From: Chloroflexota bacterium
GTDB lineage: Bacteria; Chloroflexota; Anaerolineae; Anaerolineales; Villigracilaceae
Assembly (NCBI GenBank): GCA_016234535.1
Contig: JACRBH010000235.1
Coordinates: forward strand, 1 to 36,397
Direction: 5' to 3'
Length of the DNA: 36,397 nt
Below are positions 22,636 to 29,805 of the stretch, one piece after another. Position 1 is the first letter of the stretch. Every line of letters starts with the position of its first letter. Under the pieces are notes generated by a model. The model searched no databases. It was not told the DNA's origin and saw only the letters and a program-made list of their open reading frames with translations. The translations under genes were made by a program, and so were the position numbers.

Positions 22636-23505
22636 TTAAAACATTCCCAACAAAACCTCTGGCACCCAGAACTTACCGAAGCCCATAAAACCCAACACAA
22701 TTGAAACAGTCAGTATCGCCGCACCAACTGCGATTAAGATTCTGTCCCGCGTTGTATAAGTCAGCACATCCAGCCACGTGCGCGGACCGACTCCAAACGC
22801 GCGCAAGTCCATCGCGTCAATAATATCTTCACTGCCGATAATGGCATGGATGGTCACAGGCACAACGATCGGACCCAGTTTCCGTACCTGCGCAATCAAG
22901 CCGCCGTCGATCTTCTCGAGTTCATAACCCCTCGCCCGTTGGGCATCCATTGTCAGTTGGAAATCCCTCCCAAAGGTCGGGATGAAGCGCATGGTCAGAT
23001 CCATGGCGTAAGCAAATTTATCGGGGAGTCCCAATCCTTTGAATGTGATCCCATACAAAGCGGGATTAAGCGAGTATGGAACCAAAATCGTCATCACGGC
23101 AACACTGGCATAACGTACCAACTGACTGACCGCAAAGAATGCGCGCTCCACTGTGACTTTTAAAACAGGCGTCCAGCCCAGAATGGAGAACGAAGCCCTG
23201 AATTCGCGAATGAGATGTTCCTGTTTGTAAACCTCCGACCCTCCACGGCCCGTAAGAAATGTAAGAATGGAAAAGAAAAAAATAAAGATGACGATAAACA
23301 AAAACGCGCGGCGTATCTCATGCCACTTCACACCGGATGTCAGCAGGACAAATATCGCGATCACAAGAAATGGCAGCAAAAAGCGCACGTCCCAAAATGA
23401 AAGCGTGGAGACAAAGCAGCACAAATAAAAGATAACCCACGCGCGCGGGTCAAAGGATTGAATAAAAGAATTTTTCCGTTCTCGGTAGCGCCAGGCAACT
23501 AACAT
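22636..23505 (-). CDS. ecfT: ECF transporter transmembrane (T) component
   Basis: A 289-residue EcfT-family protein, the membrane scaffold of an energy-coupling factor importer. It begins with the family start YRERKNSFIQSFDPRAWVIF and has several membrane helices. Of the two cytoplasmic coupling helices that contact the ATPases, DAQRARGYELE and DAMDLRAFGVG carry the conserved Ala-Arg-Gly-type motif (RARG, and LRAFG as a variant). It is last in the order ATPase, S component, T component on the minus strand, with a palindromic repeat in the gap upstream. No ribosome binding site is visible before the ATG. Confidence 0.92.
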   Translation of the reverse strand: MLVAWRYRERKNSFIQSFDPRAWVIFYLCCFVSTLSFWDVRFLLPFLVIAIFVLLTSGVKWHEIRRAFLFIVIFIFFFSILTFLTGRGGSEVYKQEHLIREFRASFSILGWTPVLKVTVERAFFAVSQLVRYASVAVMTILVPYSLNPALYGITFKGLGLPDKFAYAMDLTMRFIPTFGRDFQLTMDAQRARGYELEKIDGGLIAQVRKLGPIVVPVTIHAIIGSEDIIDAMDLRAFGVGPRTWLDVLTYTTRDRILIAVGAAILTVSIVLGFMGFGKFWVPEVLLGMF

Positions 23506-23518
23506 AACACCAACTTTT

Positions 23519-23607
23519 CGTCATTGCGAGGAGCGCTCATGGCCCGAAGTAATCTCCTATGAATTGGAGATTGCTTCGTCGGAAAGAGCATCCTCCTCGC
23601 AATGACG
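23519..23607. repeat. Dispersed palindromic repeat, 'GTCATTGCGAGG' family, between ecfS and ecfT
   Basis: An 89-bp copy with near-perfect ends, CGTCATTGCGAGG and CCTCGCAATGACG, and an inner pair AATCTCC / GGAGATT. It lies wholly in the 112-base gap between the S and T components of the same operon. Confidence 0.88.
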
Positions 23608-23617
23608 TATAAAAAAA

Positions 23618-24568
23618 TTATCTACCAGACTGCCTGCGAGTGGAGGCGTATGCAACGACAAGCATCGGCACAAGAATGGCGGCAAAGATCAGATTGGGTC
23701 CAGCGGCCGGGAGGAACTCACCCACTACAGCAGCAGGGAGGCTAAAGCCGTTAATGACCATATCAGATAGCGACGCAAAGAGAAGACCGACAATATTGCC
23801 CAGCATACCCCAGGTGACAGCCGTGGCTACGTCTTCATTCTTGAAGAAATAGCGCACGCCAAACACCAACGCAAAGCCGACAAGGATGGCAATGCCTGCG
23901 AAGAGGGAAATCTGCGCATCGCCAAAAACGTTATTCGGCACATCATAGAATAGCATATTGGCCTGAGTGCGATTCATGAAGAATAACAAAGCAGTGATCA
24001 CAGCCAATGCGGCGCTGATGTAGAGCACCATATCCATGCTCTTCTTCTTATCAGAGAACAGCATCCACATGCCGGAAATAAAACCAATTAGGCCGTTGCC
24101 AATGCTCCATTGCGGAGAAAGGCCAAAGCCAGTGAGCGCATCACCGAACATGTTACCAACCGCGCCGGTGAAGAATCCAACAACTGGGCCAAAGGCGAAA
24201 CCGAAGAACATGGGAATCGCAATCGCAGGGCGAAGCGAAACCTGGCTCAGCGAAGGCACAACGAAGACCGTGCCATTGAACAGCCATGAGAACACCGCGT
24301 ACAGCGCAGCGCCGATTGCCATCCATACCACTTCGCGGGTGCCAACTTCCCAGGCTTTATTGGCTTGTGTCGCATAGTACACGCCGAAGGCAATGGCAAT
24401 GCCGATCACAACAAACACAAAGCGGGAAACAACACTGGCCTGATCCACCGAGAAATTAAACAAAGCACCCTCAGCAGGTTCCTTCGCGCCCAGCACGAAC
24501 ATGACCACTGCAAAAAGGGCAAGCACTACAACTAATGAAATTAATACATTGGTGAATTTTTTATCCAT
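23618..24568 (-). CDS. ECF transporter substrate-binding (S) component, unusually long
   Basis: A 316-residue membrane protein in the S-component slot of the ECF operon. The typical S-component region is LRPAIAIPMFFGFAFGPVVG followed by GFFTGAVGNMFGDALTGFG. At 316 residues and about eight to nine hydrophobic segments it is clearly longer than usual S components (about 180-220 residues, six helices). The extra parts are an N-terminal pair of segments (about 8-75) and a C-terminal block. The substrate is not evident. The neighbour ATPase resembles the YkoD type, whose system takes up a thiamine precursor, but no TPP riboswitch or thiamine gene is present. AAGGAGAG precedes the ATG by about six bases. 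Confidence 0.82.
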   Translation of the reverse strand: MDKKFTNVLISLVVVLALFAVVMFVLGAKEPAEGALFNFSVDQASVVSRFVFVVIGIAIAFGVYYATQANKAWEVGTREVVWMAIGAALYAVFSWLFNGTVFVVPSLSQVSLRPAIAIPMFFGFAFGPVVGFFTGAVGNMFGDALTGFGLSPQWSIGNGLIGFISGMWMLFSDKKKSMDMVLYISAALAVITALLFFMNRTQANMLFYDVPNNVFGDAQISLFAGIAILVGFALVFGVRYFFKNEDVATAVTWGMLGNIVGLLFASLSDMVINGFSLPAAVVGEFLPAAGPNLIFAAILVPMLVVAYASTRRQSGR

Positions 24569-24590
24569 CTTATTCTCTCCTTTTTATCAT

Positions 24591-24683
24591 GTCATTGCGA
24601 GGGCGCTCCTGCTCTTCGCCCGAAGCAATCCCCGATTCGTGGAGAGATTGCTTCGTCGGGAAGAGCATCCTCCTCGCAATGAC
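24591..24683. repeat. Dispersed palindromic repeat, 'GTCATTGCGAGG' family, between ecfA and ecfS
   Basis: A 93-bp copy with ends GTCATTGCGAGGG and CCTCGCAATGAC and inner GAAGCAATC / GATTGCTTC. It ends five bases from the stop codon of the double ATPase gene and fills nearly all of the 120-base gap to the S component gene. Confidence 0.88.
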
Positions 24684-24688
24684 GTACA

Positions 24689-26311
24689 TCAAATATGCGC
24701 CAACGCTTCGGCTCTCATGAAGCGGCCCGTCGCGCTGAGTCGCTTGAGGTTGAGAGCCAGCAGTGAGGTCGGTATGATGCGGTTGGCTTTGAGTCGATCA
24801 AAGTCGCGGAGCACATCCTGCGGCTTTCCATCTGCGATGAGTCGTCCATCCGAAATAATCAAAACACGATTGGCGTAAATGGCGGCGAGGTCAACATCGT
24901 GCGTGATAAAAATGATGGCTTCAAAGGCGGGCATTTGCAAAATAGAATCCATGAAGTTCATGTAATTTTGATAATCCTGCCCGGCCGTCGGCTCATCCAT
25001 CACAAGGATGCGGGAACGCATCGCAAGAATGGCCGCAATGCTCACGCGCTTTTGCTGGCCAAATGAAAGCGCCAGCGGCGGATCATTTTCTTTCTCAACA
25101 AGGTTCACGATCTTTAGCGCCTCTTTCACCTCCAGTTCAATTTGTGTCTTCGTATGTTTCATGTTCGTTGGGCCGAACGCAAGCTCTTCACGAACCGTTG
25201 GCGCAAACAACATGTGGCTCGGACTTTGAAACACATACCCCAACATACTGGCGATCTCCGCCACACTCGCTTCATTCGTGTCGCGTCCGCCCACTAAAAC
25301 CTTGCCAGATTTCGGCTTCAACAAACCGATGGCATGTTTTACAAAAGTAGTTTTACCTGCGCCATTCGGACCCAGCACCGCGATCACATCACCGCGATTA
25401 ATTTGAAGGTCGATGCCATGCAGGATCTCAACTCCGGATTCATACCCGAAAGCGACATCTTCGAACCTGACCAGCGCATCCTGCTTAATCTCTGAGCTGG
25501 TCACTCCGGGAAGAACCTTGATCTCCACTGGAGGCGGATCCAGCTTCGCGCGTTCGACAATATCTTCAGCAGGCAATTTCACTTCACGATAGTTCACTAC
25601 TTTAGACAACCCCGATAGTTCACCGAGGTAACGTATCTCGCCATCACTCATGAACATCACGCGCTCAGGTTTGATTCGCATAACATCTTCCACGCGATGC
25701 TCCACCATCAAAATGGACAGTCCTTGATCAGCGAGCAAACGCACCGCATCCAAAGTATCCTGCGCAGATGCGGGGTCAAGACTCGCAAGCGGCTCATCGA
25801 GAAGCACAATTGACGGGCGCATGGCAAGCACACCTGCCAACGCCACTTTTTGTTTCTCGCCACCAGAAAGATTAAATGTCTCACGATTGCGGAGATGAGG
25901 AATTTTCAAAAAGTTGAGTGCTTCATCCACACGCGAATATATTTCCTCGCGCGGCATTCCAAGATTCTCAAGGCCGAAGGCAACTTCATTGACAACTTTT
26001 GTGCCAAGGATCTGTCGCTCGGGGTCTTGAAGCACAGTCCCGATTTTTTGTGAAATTTGAGAGAGTTTCCAATCTTTGACTTCCTCGCCAAAGACTAAAA
26101 TTTTTCCGCTCATTTCACCTTTATACGAGCGCGGAATTAATCCATTGATGCAGCGCACAAGCGTGGTCTTGCCGCATCCACTTGCGCCTGCGATTAAAAG
26201 AACTTCACCGGGATTAGCGGTGAATGAAAGATTATGGATCGCTGCACCCTGACGGTCACGATAGCGAAAAGATAAATTGTCAACAACAAGAGGGGCTAGA
26301 GTGGATGTCAT
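24689..26311 (-). CDS. ECF transporter ATPase, two fused ABC domains
   Basis: A 540-residue tandem ABC ATPase that replaces the usual EcfA/EcfA' pair. Domain 1 (about 1-250): Walker A GASGCGKTT, signature LSGGEKQKV, Walker B IVLLDEPLASLD, and MVEHR at the switch. Domain 2 (about 275-530): Walker A GPNGAGKTT, signature LSFGQQKRV (Phe in place of the second Gly), Walker B ILVMDEPTAGQD and ITHD. This double form is typical of YkoD-like ECF systems. It is the first gene of the operon, and a strong promoter with the -10 eight bases before the ATG predicts leaderless expression, leaving no room for a riboswitch. Confidence 0.94.
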   Translation of the reverse strand: MTSTLAPLVVDNLSFRYRDRQGAAIHNLSFTANPGEVLLIAGASGCGKTTLVRCINGLIPRSYKGEMSGKILVFGEEVKDWKLSQISQKIGTVLQDPERQILGTKVVNEVAFGLENLGMPREEIYSRVDEALNFLKIPHLRNRETFNLSGGEKQKVALAGVLAMRPSIVLLDEPLASLDPASAQDTLDAVRLLADQGLSILMVEHRVEDVMRIKPERVMFMSDGEIRYLGELSGLSKVVNYREVKLPAEDIVERAKLDPPPVEIKVLPGVTSSEIKQDALVRFEDVAFGYESGVEILHGIDLQINRGDVIAVLGPNGAGKTTFVKHAIGLLKPKSGKVLVGGRDTNEASVAEIASMLGYVFQSPSHMLFAPTVREELAFGPTNMKHTKTQIELEVKEALKIVNLVEKENDPPLALSFGQQKRVSIAAILAMRSRILVMDEPTAGQDYQNYMNFMDSILQMPAFEAIIFITHDVDLAAIYANRVLIISDGRLIADGKPQDVLRDFDRLKANRIIPTSLLALNLKRLSATGRFMRAEALAHI

Positions 26312-26319
26312 ACACTGAT

Positions 26320-26348
26320 ATTATCTATTTGTAAATGGAGACTGTCAA
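26320..26348 (-). promoter_or_regulatory. Promoter of the ECF operon (leaderless)
   Basis: On the minus strand: TTGACA (26348-26343), a 17-base spacer, GATAAT (26325-26320), then eight bases to the ATG at 26311. A perfect -35 with a near-perfect -10. Confidence 0.82.
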
Positions 26349-26371
26349 GTAGGATATTCAAGCAATTTGGA

Positions 26372-26410
26372 ATCAAAAAATCACCCCATAAAACAGGGTG
26401 ATTTTTTGAT
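26372..26410 (-). terminator. Terminator after the Pmp3-type gene
   Basis: ATCAAAAAATCACCC (26372-26386) pairs perfectly with GGGTGATTTTTTGAT (26396-26410). The T-run makes it functional on the minus strand, ten bases after the mini-gene's stop. Confidence 0.88.
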
Positions 26411-26419
26411 ATTTTACAA

Positions 26420-26584
26420 TTACATCAGAACTACATACAAGGCGTGAAGCATACCAGGAATGCCGCCCAACAAGGTCAACACAACGTTGATCCAGAAAGC
26501 GTTGTCGATCTTGCCTTTCTTCATATAAACAGCAAGCGGCGGAATGAATAAGCAAACAATAACCTGCAAAATTTTGTTGTCCAT
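26420..26584 (-). CDS. Pmp3/UPF0057 family membrane mini-protein
   Basis: A 54-residue protein of the Pmp3/YqaE (UPF0057) family: two membrane helices joined by a short basic loop. Family pattern visible: VIVCLFIPPLAVYMKKGKID, then NVVLTLLGGIPGMLHALYVV. Family members are small membrane proteins linked to salt and cold stress and membrane potential in yeast and plants; the bacterial role is uncertain. The start has AGGAG about eight bases upstream, and the gene has its own -10 (TATAAT, minus strand 26630-26625) and terminator. It is too short to be found by size-filtered gene calling. Confidence 0.93.
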   Translation of the reverse strand: MDNKILQVIVCLFIPPLAVYMKKGKIDNAFWINVVLTLLGGIPGMLHALYVVLM

Positions 26585-26624
26585 CGAAAATTCTCCTCAA
26601 AAAATTGGGGTAAATTACAAGTTC

Positions 26625-26630
26625 ATTATA
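26625..26630 (-). promoter_or_regulatory. -10 box for the Pmp3-type gene
   Basis: A perfect TATAAT on the minus strand, 40 bases before the start codon, leaving a leader of about 34 bases with a ribosome binding site. The -35 is weak. Confidence 0.5.
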
Positions 26631-26673
26631 CACATCTATCCCTTAAATGCCACATAATTACCCGACGAATTAT

Positions 26674-27708
26674 TTATGCGCCAACAAGTGATATCAGCGC
26701 TTCGTAATTCGCGGGAATTACTTTCGGGGAGGTGAACGACTCGGTGATGATGGATGGATCCTTCAACCCGTGACCTGTGCAAATCACAACGATCCTTTTT
26801 CCGCGCGCATCGAATTTCCCGACAGTTGATTCTGCGATCAAGCCAGCCAATCCTGCCGCTGACGCAGGCTCCACCCAAACGCCTTCACTAGCAAGGATTT
26901 TCTGCGCCGATAAAATTTCCGCATCGGATACAGCGATGATCCTGCCATTGGATTCTTGCGCGGCTTCGAGCGCCTGCTCCCCACGCGCGGGGCGGCCAAT
27001 GCGGATTGCAGTGGCAATCGTTTCAGGTTTGTCAACGGGATGTCCCAGCACAAGCGGAGCAGCACCAGCGGCCTGCACACCCAACACATGCGGCAATCCT
27101 TTTTGATATTGTTTGAAACCAGCCCAGTAGGAAGTGATGTTCCCCGCATTCCCAACAGGCAGGCACAGCCAATCAGGCGCGGATTCCAGCACATCGCAAA
27201 TTTCAAAGGCGGCAGTCTTTTGCCCTTCCACGCGATAAGGATTGATGGAGTTGACCAACGCGATCGGAGTCTTTTGCGTGATCTCCACAACCAGTGAAAG
27301 CGCATCATCAAACGAGCCTTGAATTTGAATTACTTCCGCGCCATAAGCGATTGCACCTGCAAGTTTCCCAGCAGCTACCTTGCCTTCAGGAATTAGAACA
27401 ATCGAGCGCAGCCCCGCGCGTGACGCATACGCCGCAGCAGAGGCGGCTGTGTTGCCTGTGGAGGCACAGATCACCGTCTGTGCGCCACGCCCGACAGCTT
27501 CACTAATAGCGGCGGTCATACCGCGATCTTTGAACGAGCCTGTGGGATTCAACCCTTCAAATTTGACGAGTAACTCACAGCCGAATTCCTTTCCCAAACG
27601 CGGCATGGGAATGAGCGGGGTATTCCCTTCGAGCAGGGAAACATTTTGTGTGTGGGAGGGCAGATCGAGCAAATGCCCGTAGCGGTGAAGTAAACCTTGA
27701 TATGACAT
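26674..27708 (-). CDS. thrC: Threonine synthase
   Basis: A 344-residue PLP enzyme that converts O-phosphohomoserine to threonine. The PLP Lys is in NPTGSFKDRG. Other blocks: EGNTPLIPMP, ASTGNTAASAAAYASRAGL, LPVGNAGNITSYWAGF and WVEPASAAGLAGL. This is the shorter, prokaryote-type class without the N-terminal extension of plant and fungal forms. Start: an in-frame upstream codon at 27753 would overlap the divergent repeat, while the ATG at 27708 has GGAG six to seven bases upstream and gives the family N-terminus SYQGLLHRYGHLL. It is divergent from thrB, with which it forms the last two steps of threonine synthesis. Confidence 0.95.
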   Translation of the reverse strand: MSYQGLLHRYGHLLDLPSHTQNVSLLEGNTPLIPMPRLGKEFGCELLVKFEGLNPTGSFKDRGMTAAISEAVGRGAQTVICASTGNTAASAAAYASRAGLRSIVLIPEGKVAAGKLAGAIAYGAEVIQIQGSFDDALSLVVEITQKTPIALVNSINPYRVEGQKTAAFEICDVLESAPDWLCLPVGNAGNITSYWAGFKQYQKGLPHVLGVQAAGAAPLVLGHPVDKPETIATAIRIGRPARGEQALEAAQESNGRIIAVSDAEILSAQKILASEGVWVEPASAAGLAGLIAESTVGKFDARGKRIVVICTGHGLKDPSIITESFTSPKVIPANYEALISLVGA

Positions 27709-27728
27709 TATCAACTCCAAAAAATTTG

Positions 27729-27784
27729 GTAGCGCGACATTTATGTCGCACACATTTCACAAAGCGACTGAATGTCGCTGTACT
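27729..27784. repeat. Repeat 'GTAGCGCGAC' family between thrC and thrB
   Basis: Palindrome GCGACAT-TT-ATGTCGC (27734-27749), followed by AGCGAC (27763-27768) pairing with GTCGCT (27774-27779). The outer ends GGTAGCG and GCTGTAC are roughly symmetrical. A related element is at 31475-31529. Confidence 0.65.
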
Positions 27785-27799
27785 TAAGAACGGGGCGAT

Positions 27800-27805
27800 T
27801 ATAAT
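27800..27805 (+). promoter_or_regulatory. -10 box deciding the thrB start
   Basis: A perfect TATAAT. An in-frame ATG at 27804 overlaps this box and would not be transcribed, whereas the ATG at 27813 is seven bases after it. This favours 27813 as the start of a leaderless message. Confidence 0.65.
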
Positions 27806-27812
27806 GTGCCTC

Positions 27813-28700
27813 ATGATAAAAATCCGAGTCCCCGCCACATCTGCAAATTTAGGCCCAGGCTTTGATTGTCTGGGTCTTGCACTGGATATCTGGAATGAAG
27901 TCACTTTTGAGCCAGCCGATAAACTCACCTATTCTGTGACCGGCGAAGGCGCAGAGAAGCTAAACAAAGGCACAAGAAATTTATTGACAAAGGCATTTAC
28001 CCTCGCACATGAAGTCTGCGGACGGGAATTGCTTGCTGTAAAAATATGCGCTCACAACGAGATACTCATGAGCAGCGGACTTGGCTCCAGTGCCGCGGCA
28101 ATTGTCTCCGGGTTATTCGGCGCAAATGAAATGCTCGGCAAACCTTTGAATGAAAACGAGTTATTGAAACTCGCAAACGAAATGGAAGGCCACCCTGATA
28201 ACGTAGCGCCCGCGTTATTCGGCGGACTGGTCGCTTCAGTAATATCGAGTGGAGAGATTATTTCGCGCCGCTATGAAATTCCAAAATTAACGACCGTGAT
28301 CGTAAAGCCAGATACAGACTGGCCCACCCGGGTGGCGCGCGCAGTATTACCGAAGTCCGTTTCACGCGTGGATGCAGTGTATAACATCGGACGCGCAACT
28401 CTCGTGGTGGACGCCTTACGAAGCGGCGACCTTGAACTCCTGCAAAAGGTAATGGATGACCGCATTCATCAGCCATATCGCTTAAAGCACATTATTGGCG
28501 GCATGACTGCCTATAAAAAAGCGCAGCGCTTTGGCGCGGCGGCGCTCTCTGGCGCAGGGCCATCCATTATCGCGTTTGTCCCGCCCGAAAAGGCGGAGCA
28601 GGCAAAAGCCGAGATCATGTGGACATTCGAAGAACGGGGAATTATCGCACGCGGAATCATCACCAGGCCAAGCATGAAGGGCGTGTATCGAATTTCGTGA
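27813..28700 (+). CDS. thrB: Homoserine kinase
   Basis: A 295-residue GHMP-family kinase that phosphorylates homoserine for threonine synthase (thrC, divergent neighbour). N-terminal substrate block IRVPATSANLGPGFDCLGLA; ATP-binding GHMP motif MSSGLGSSAAAIVSGLFGAN; and the C-terminal GHMP block FGAAALSGAGPSIIAF. The frame is open further upstream through the repeat and thrC leader, but no homologous N-terminus is encoded there. The -10 box position makes 27813 the preferred start, with no ribosome binding site. Length is normal. Confidence 0.95.
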   Translation: MIKIRVPATSANLGPGFDCLGLALDIWNEVTFEPADKLTYSVTGEGAEKLNKGTRNLLTKAFTLAHEVCGRELLAVKICAHNEILMSSGLGSSAAAIVSGLFGANEMLGKPLNENELLKLANEMEGHPDNVAPALFGGLVASVISSGEIISRRYEIPKLTTVIVKPDTDWPTRVARAVLPKSVSRVDAVYNIGRATLVVDALRSGDLELLQKVMDDRIHQPYRLKHIIGGMTAYKKAQRFGAAALSGAGPSIIAFVPPEKAEQAKAEIMWTFEERGIIARGIITRPSMKGVYRIS

Positions 28701-28734
28701 GAGCAAGAACAGAAAGCGCAAGGCAGCGGACAAA

Positions 28735-28774
28735 AAACAGGCTTTGTTGTCTGTTGAGACTTCAAAGCCCGTTT
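28735..28774. terminator. Hairpin between convergent thrB and terC-like genes
   Basis: AAACAGGCTTTG (28735-28746) faces CAAAGCCCGTTT (28763-28774) with one mismatch. Weak T-runs follow on both strands, so it may act as a bidirectional terminator. Confidence 0.45.
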
Positions 28775-28778
28775 CTCA

Positions 28779-29648
28779 TTACTTCTTTTTCGCTGCGCTT
28801 TTCTTTTTGGTTTTTGGTTTTGGTCTCGCGGCAACACTGGCCTTTCCAGAGGAAGCGACGGCCACAGCAACAGGTTCAAGCTGGGCAACATTCTTCGTCT
28901 CTTTATACGCATCGCGCAAATTGACAGGTTTGACATGGCTGTCACGCACGCGCAGGTTGATCATTTCCACAAAGACTGAGAAGCCCATCGCAAAGTAAAC
29001 GTATCCCTTTGGAATGTGCTGATGCAATCCTTCCACGACGAGCGTAAAGCCAATCATCAGAAGGAAACTTAAGGCCAGCATTTTTACTGTCGGATGCTTT
29101 TCTACAAATTCGCCAATTGGGCCTGAAGTAAACACCATGATGCCAGCCGCTACAATCACAGCAATGATCATTATCATTAATTCATCGACCATGCCGACGG
29201 CAGTAATGACAGAATCGAGCGAGAAGACAACATCAAGCAGCATGATCTGAATGATAACGCTCGTAAAGGTCGCGCCTACTTTTGCAGTGGCATGGCCTTC
29301 CTTGCCCTCCAGCTTTTCGTGAATTTCGGTGGTGCTCTTCCACAACAGGAAAATACCGCCCACCAGCAGGATCAAGTCACGGCCTGATATGCCAATATTG
29401 AAATACGGCAAAGTGAAAAGGGCTTCTTCCAGGCTGATGACCCACGAAAGGGAAAGCAATAACAAAACACGAGTGATGACTGCCATCATAATGCCCGTGG
29501 TGCGGGCGCGCTGCTGGTCATTGTGCGGTAATTTACCCGCAAGGATGGAAATAAAGATCACATTGTCCACACCCAGCACTAATTCCAGCACGATGAGGGT
29601 GAAGAGAGCGATCCATGATTCGGGTTGTGAGATCCAACTAAAGTCCAC
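28779..29648 (-). CDS. TerC family integral membrane protein
   Basis: A 289-residue TerC/Alx-type membrane protein with about seven membrane helices and the conserved acidic helix motifs ELVLGVDNVIFISIL and LLDVVFSLDSVITAVG. Family members are linked to tellurium resistance and, more recently, to manganese export; metal transport is inferred only from the family. The C-terminus ends in a very basic low-complexity tail (KPKTKKKSAAKKK) that probably stays in the cytoplasm. The start is GTG at 29648 with GGAG eight bases upstream and the usual N-terminus DFSWISQPESWIALFTL. Confidence 0.9.
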   Translation of the reverse strand: MDFSWISQPESWIALFTLIVLELVLGVDNVIFISILAGKLPHNDQQRARTTGIMMAVITRVLLLLSLSWVISLEEALFTLPYFNIGISGRDLILLVGGIFLLWKSTTEIHEKLEGKEGHATAKVGATFTSVIIQIMLLDVVFSLDSVITAVGMVDELMIMIIAVIVAAGIMVFTSGPIGEFVEKHPTVKMLALSFLLMIGFTLVVEGLHQHIPKGYVYFAMGFSVFVEMINLRVRDSHVKPVNLRDAYKETKNVAQLEPVAVAVASSGKASVAARPKPKTKKKSAAKKK

Positions 29649-29760
29649 GTTTATTACTCCTGAAAAAAGAATGCCTGTATTTTAATGGCAAATATGAAAA
29701 ATGAGTCTGCTTTTTTTGGTCAACCTGCGCTTTCCCATGAAACGATATCTTGGCGTAGAA

Positions 29761-29790
29761 TTGGCAGCACCCATTTCGGGACAATAAAAT
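29761..29790 (+). promoter_or_regulatory. Promoter of the CapA-like lipoprotein gene
   Basis: TTGGCA (29761-29766), an 18-base spacer, then TAAAAT (29785-29790). The ATG at 29806 follows 15 bases later, leaving a leader of about 8-10 bases without a ribosome binding site. Confidence 0.6.
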
Positions 29791-29805
29791 TCATCAGAGA
29801 CCTAA

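Noticed and set aside
9311..24683. CRISPR array
   Set aside because: The repeated palindromes are far apart, not regularly spaced, and lie in separate intergenic gaps; no array or cas gene is present.
26312..26420. Riboswitch upstream of the ECF operon
   Set aside because: The promoter -10 is eight bases before the ATG, so there is no leader; no TPP, cobalamin or other riboswitch core was seen.
27648..27812. Upstream extension of homoserine kinase
   Set aside because: It overlaps thrC's start and a repeat, and lies upstream of the -10 box, so it would not be transcribed from it.
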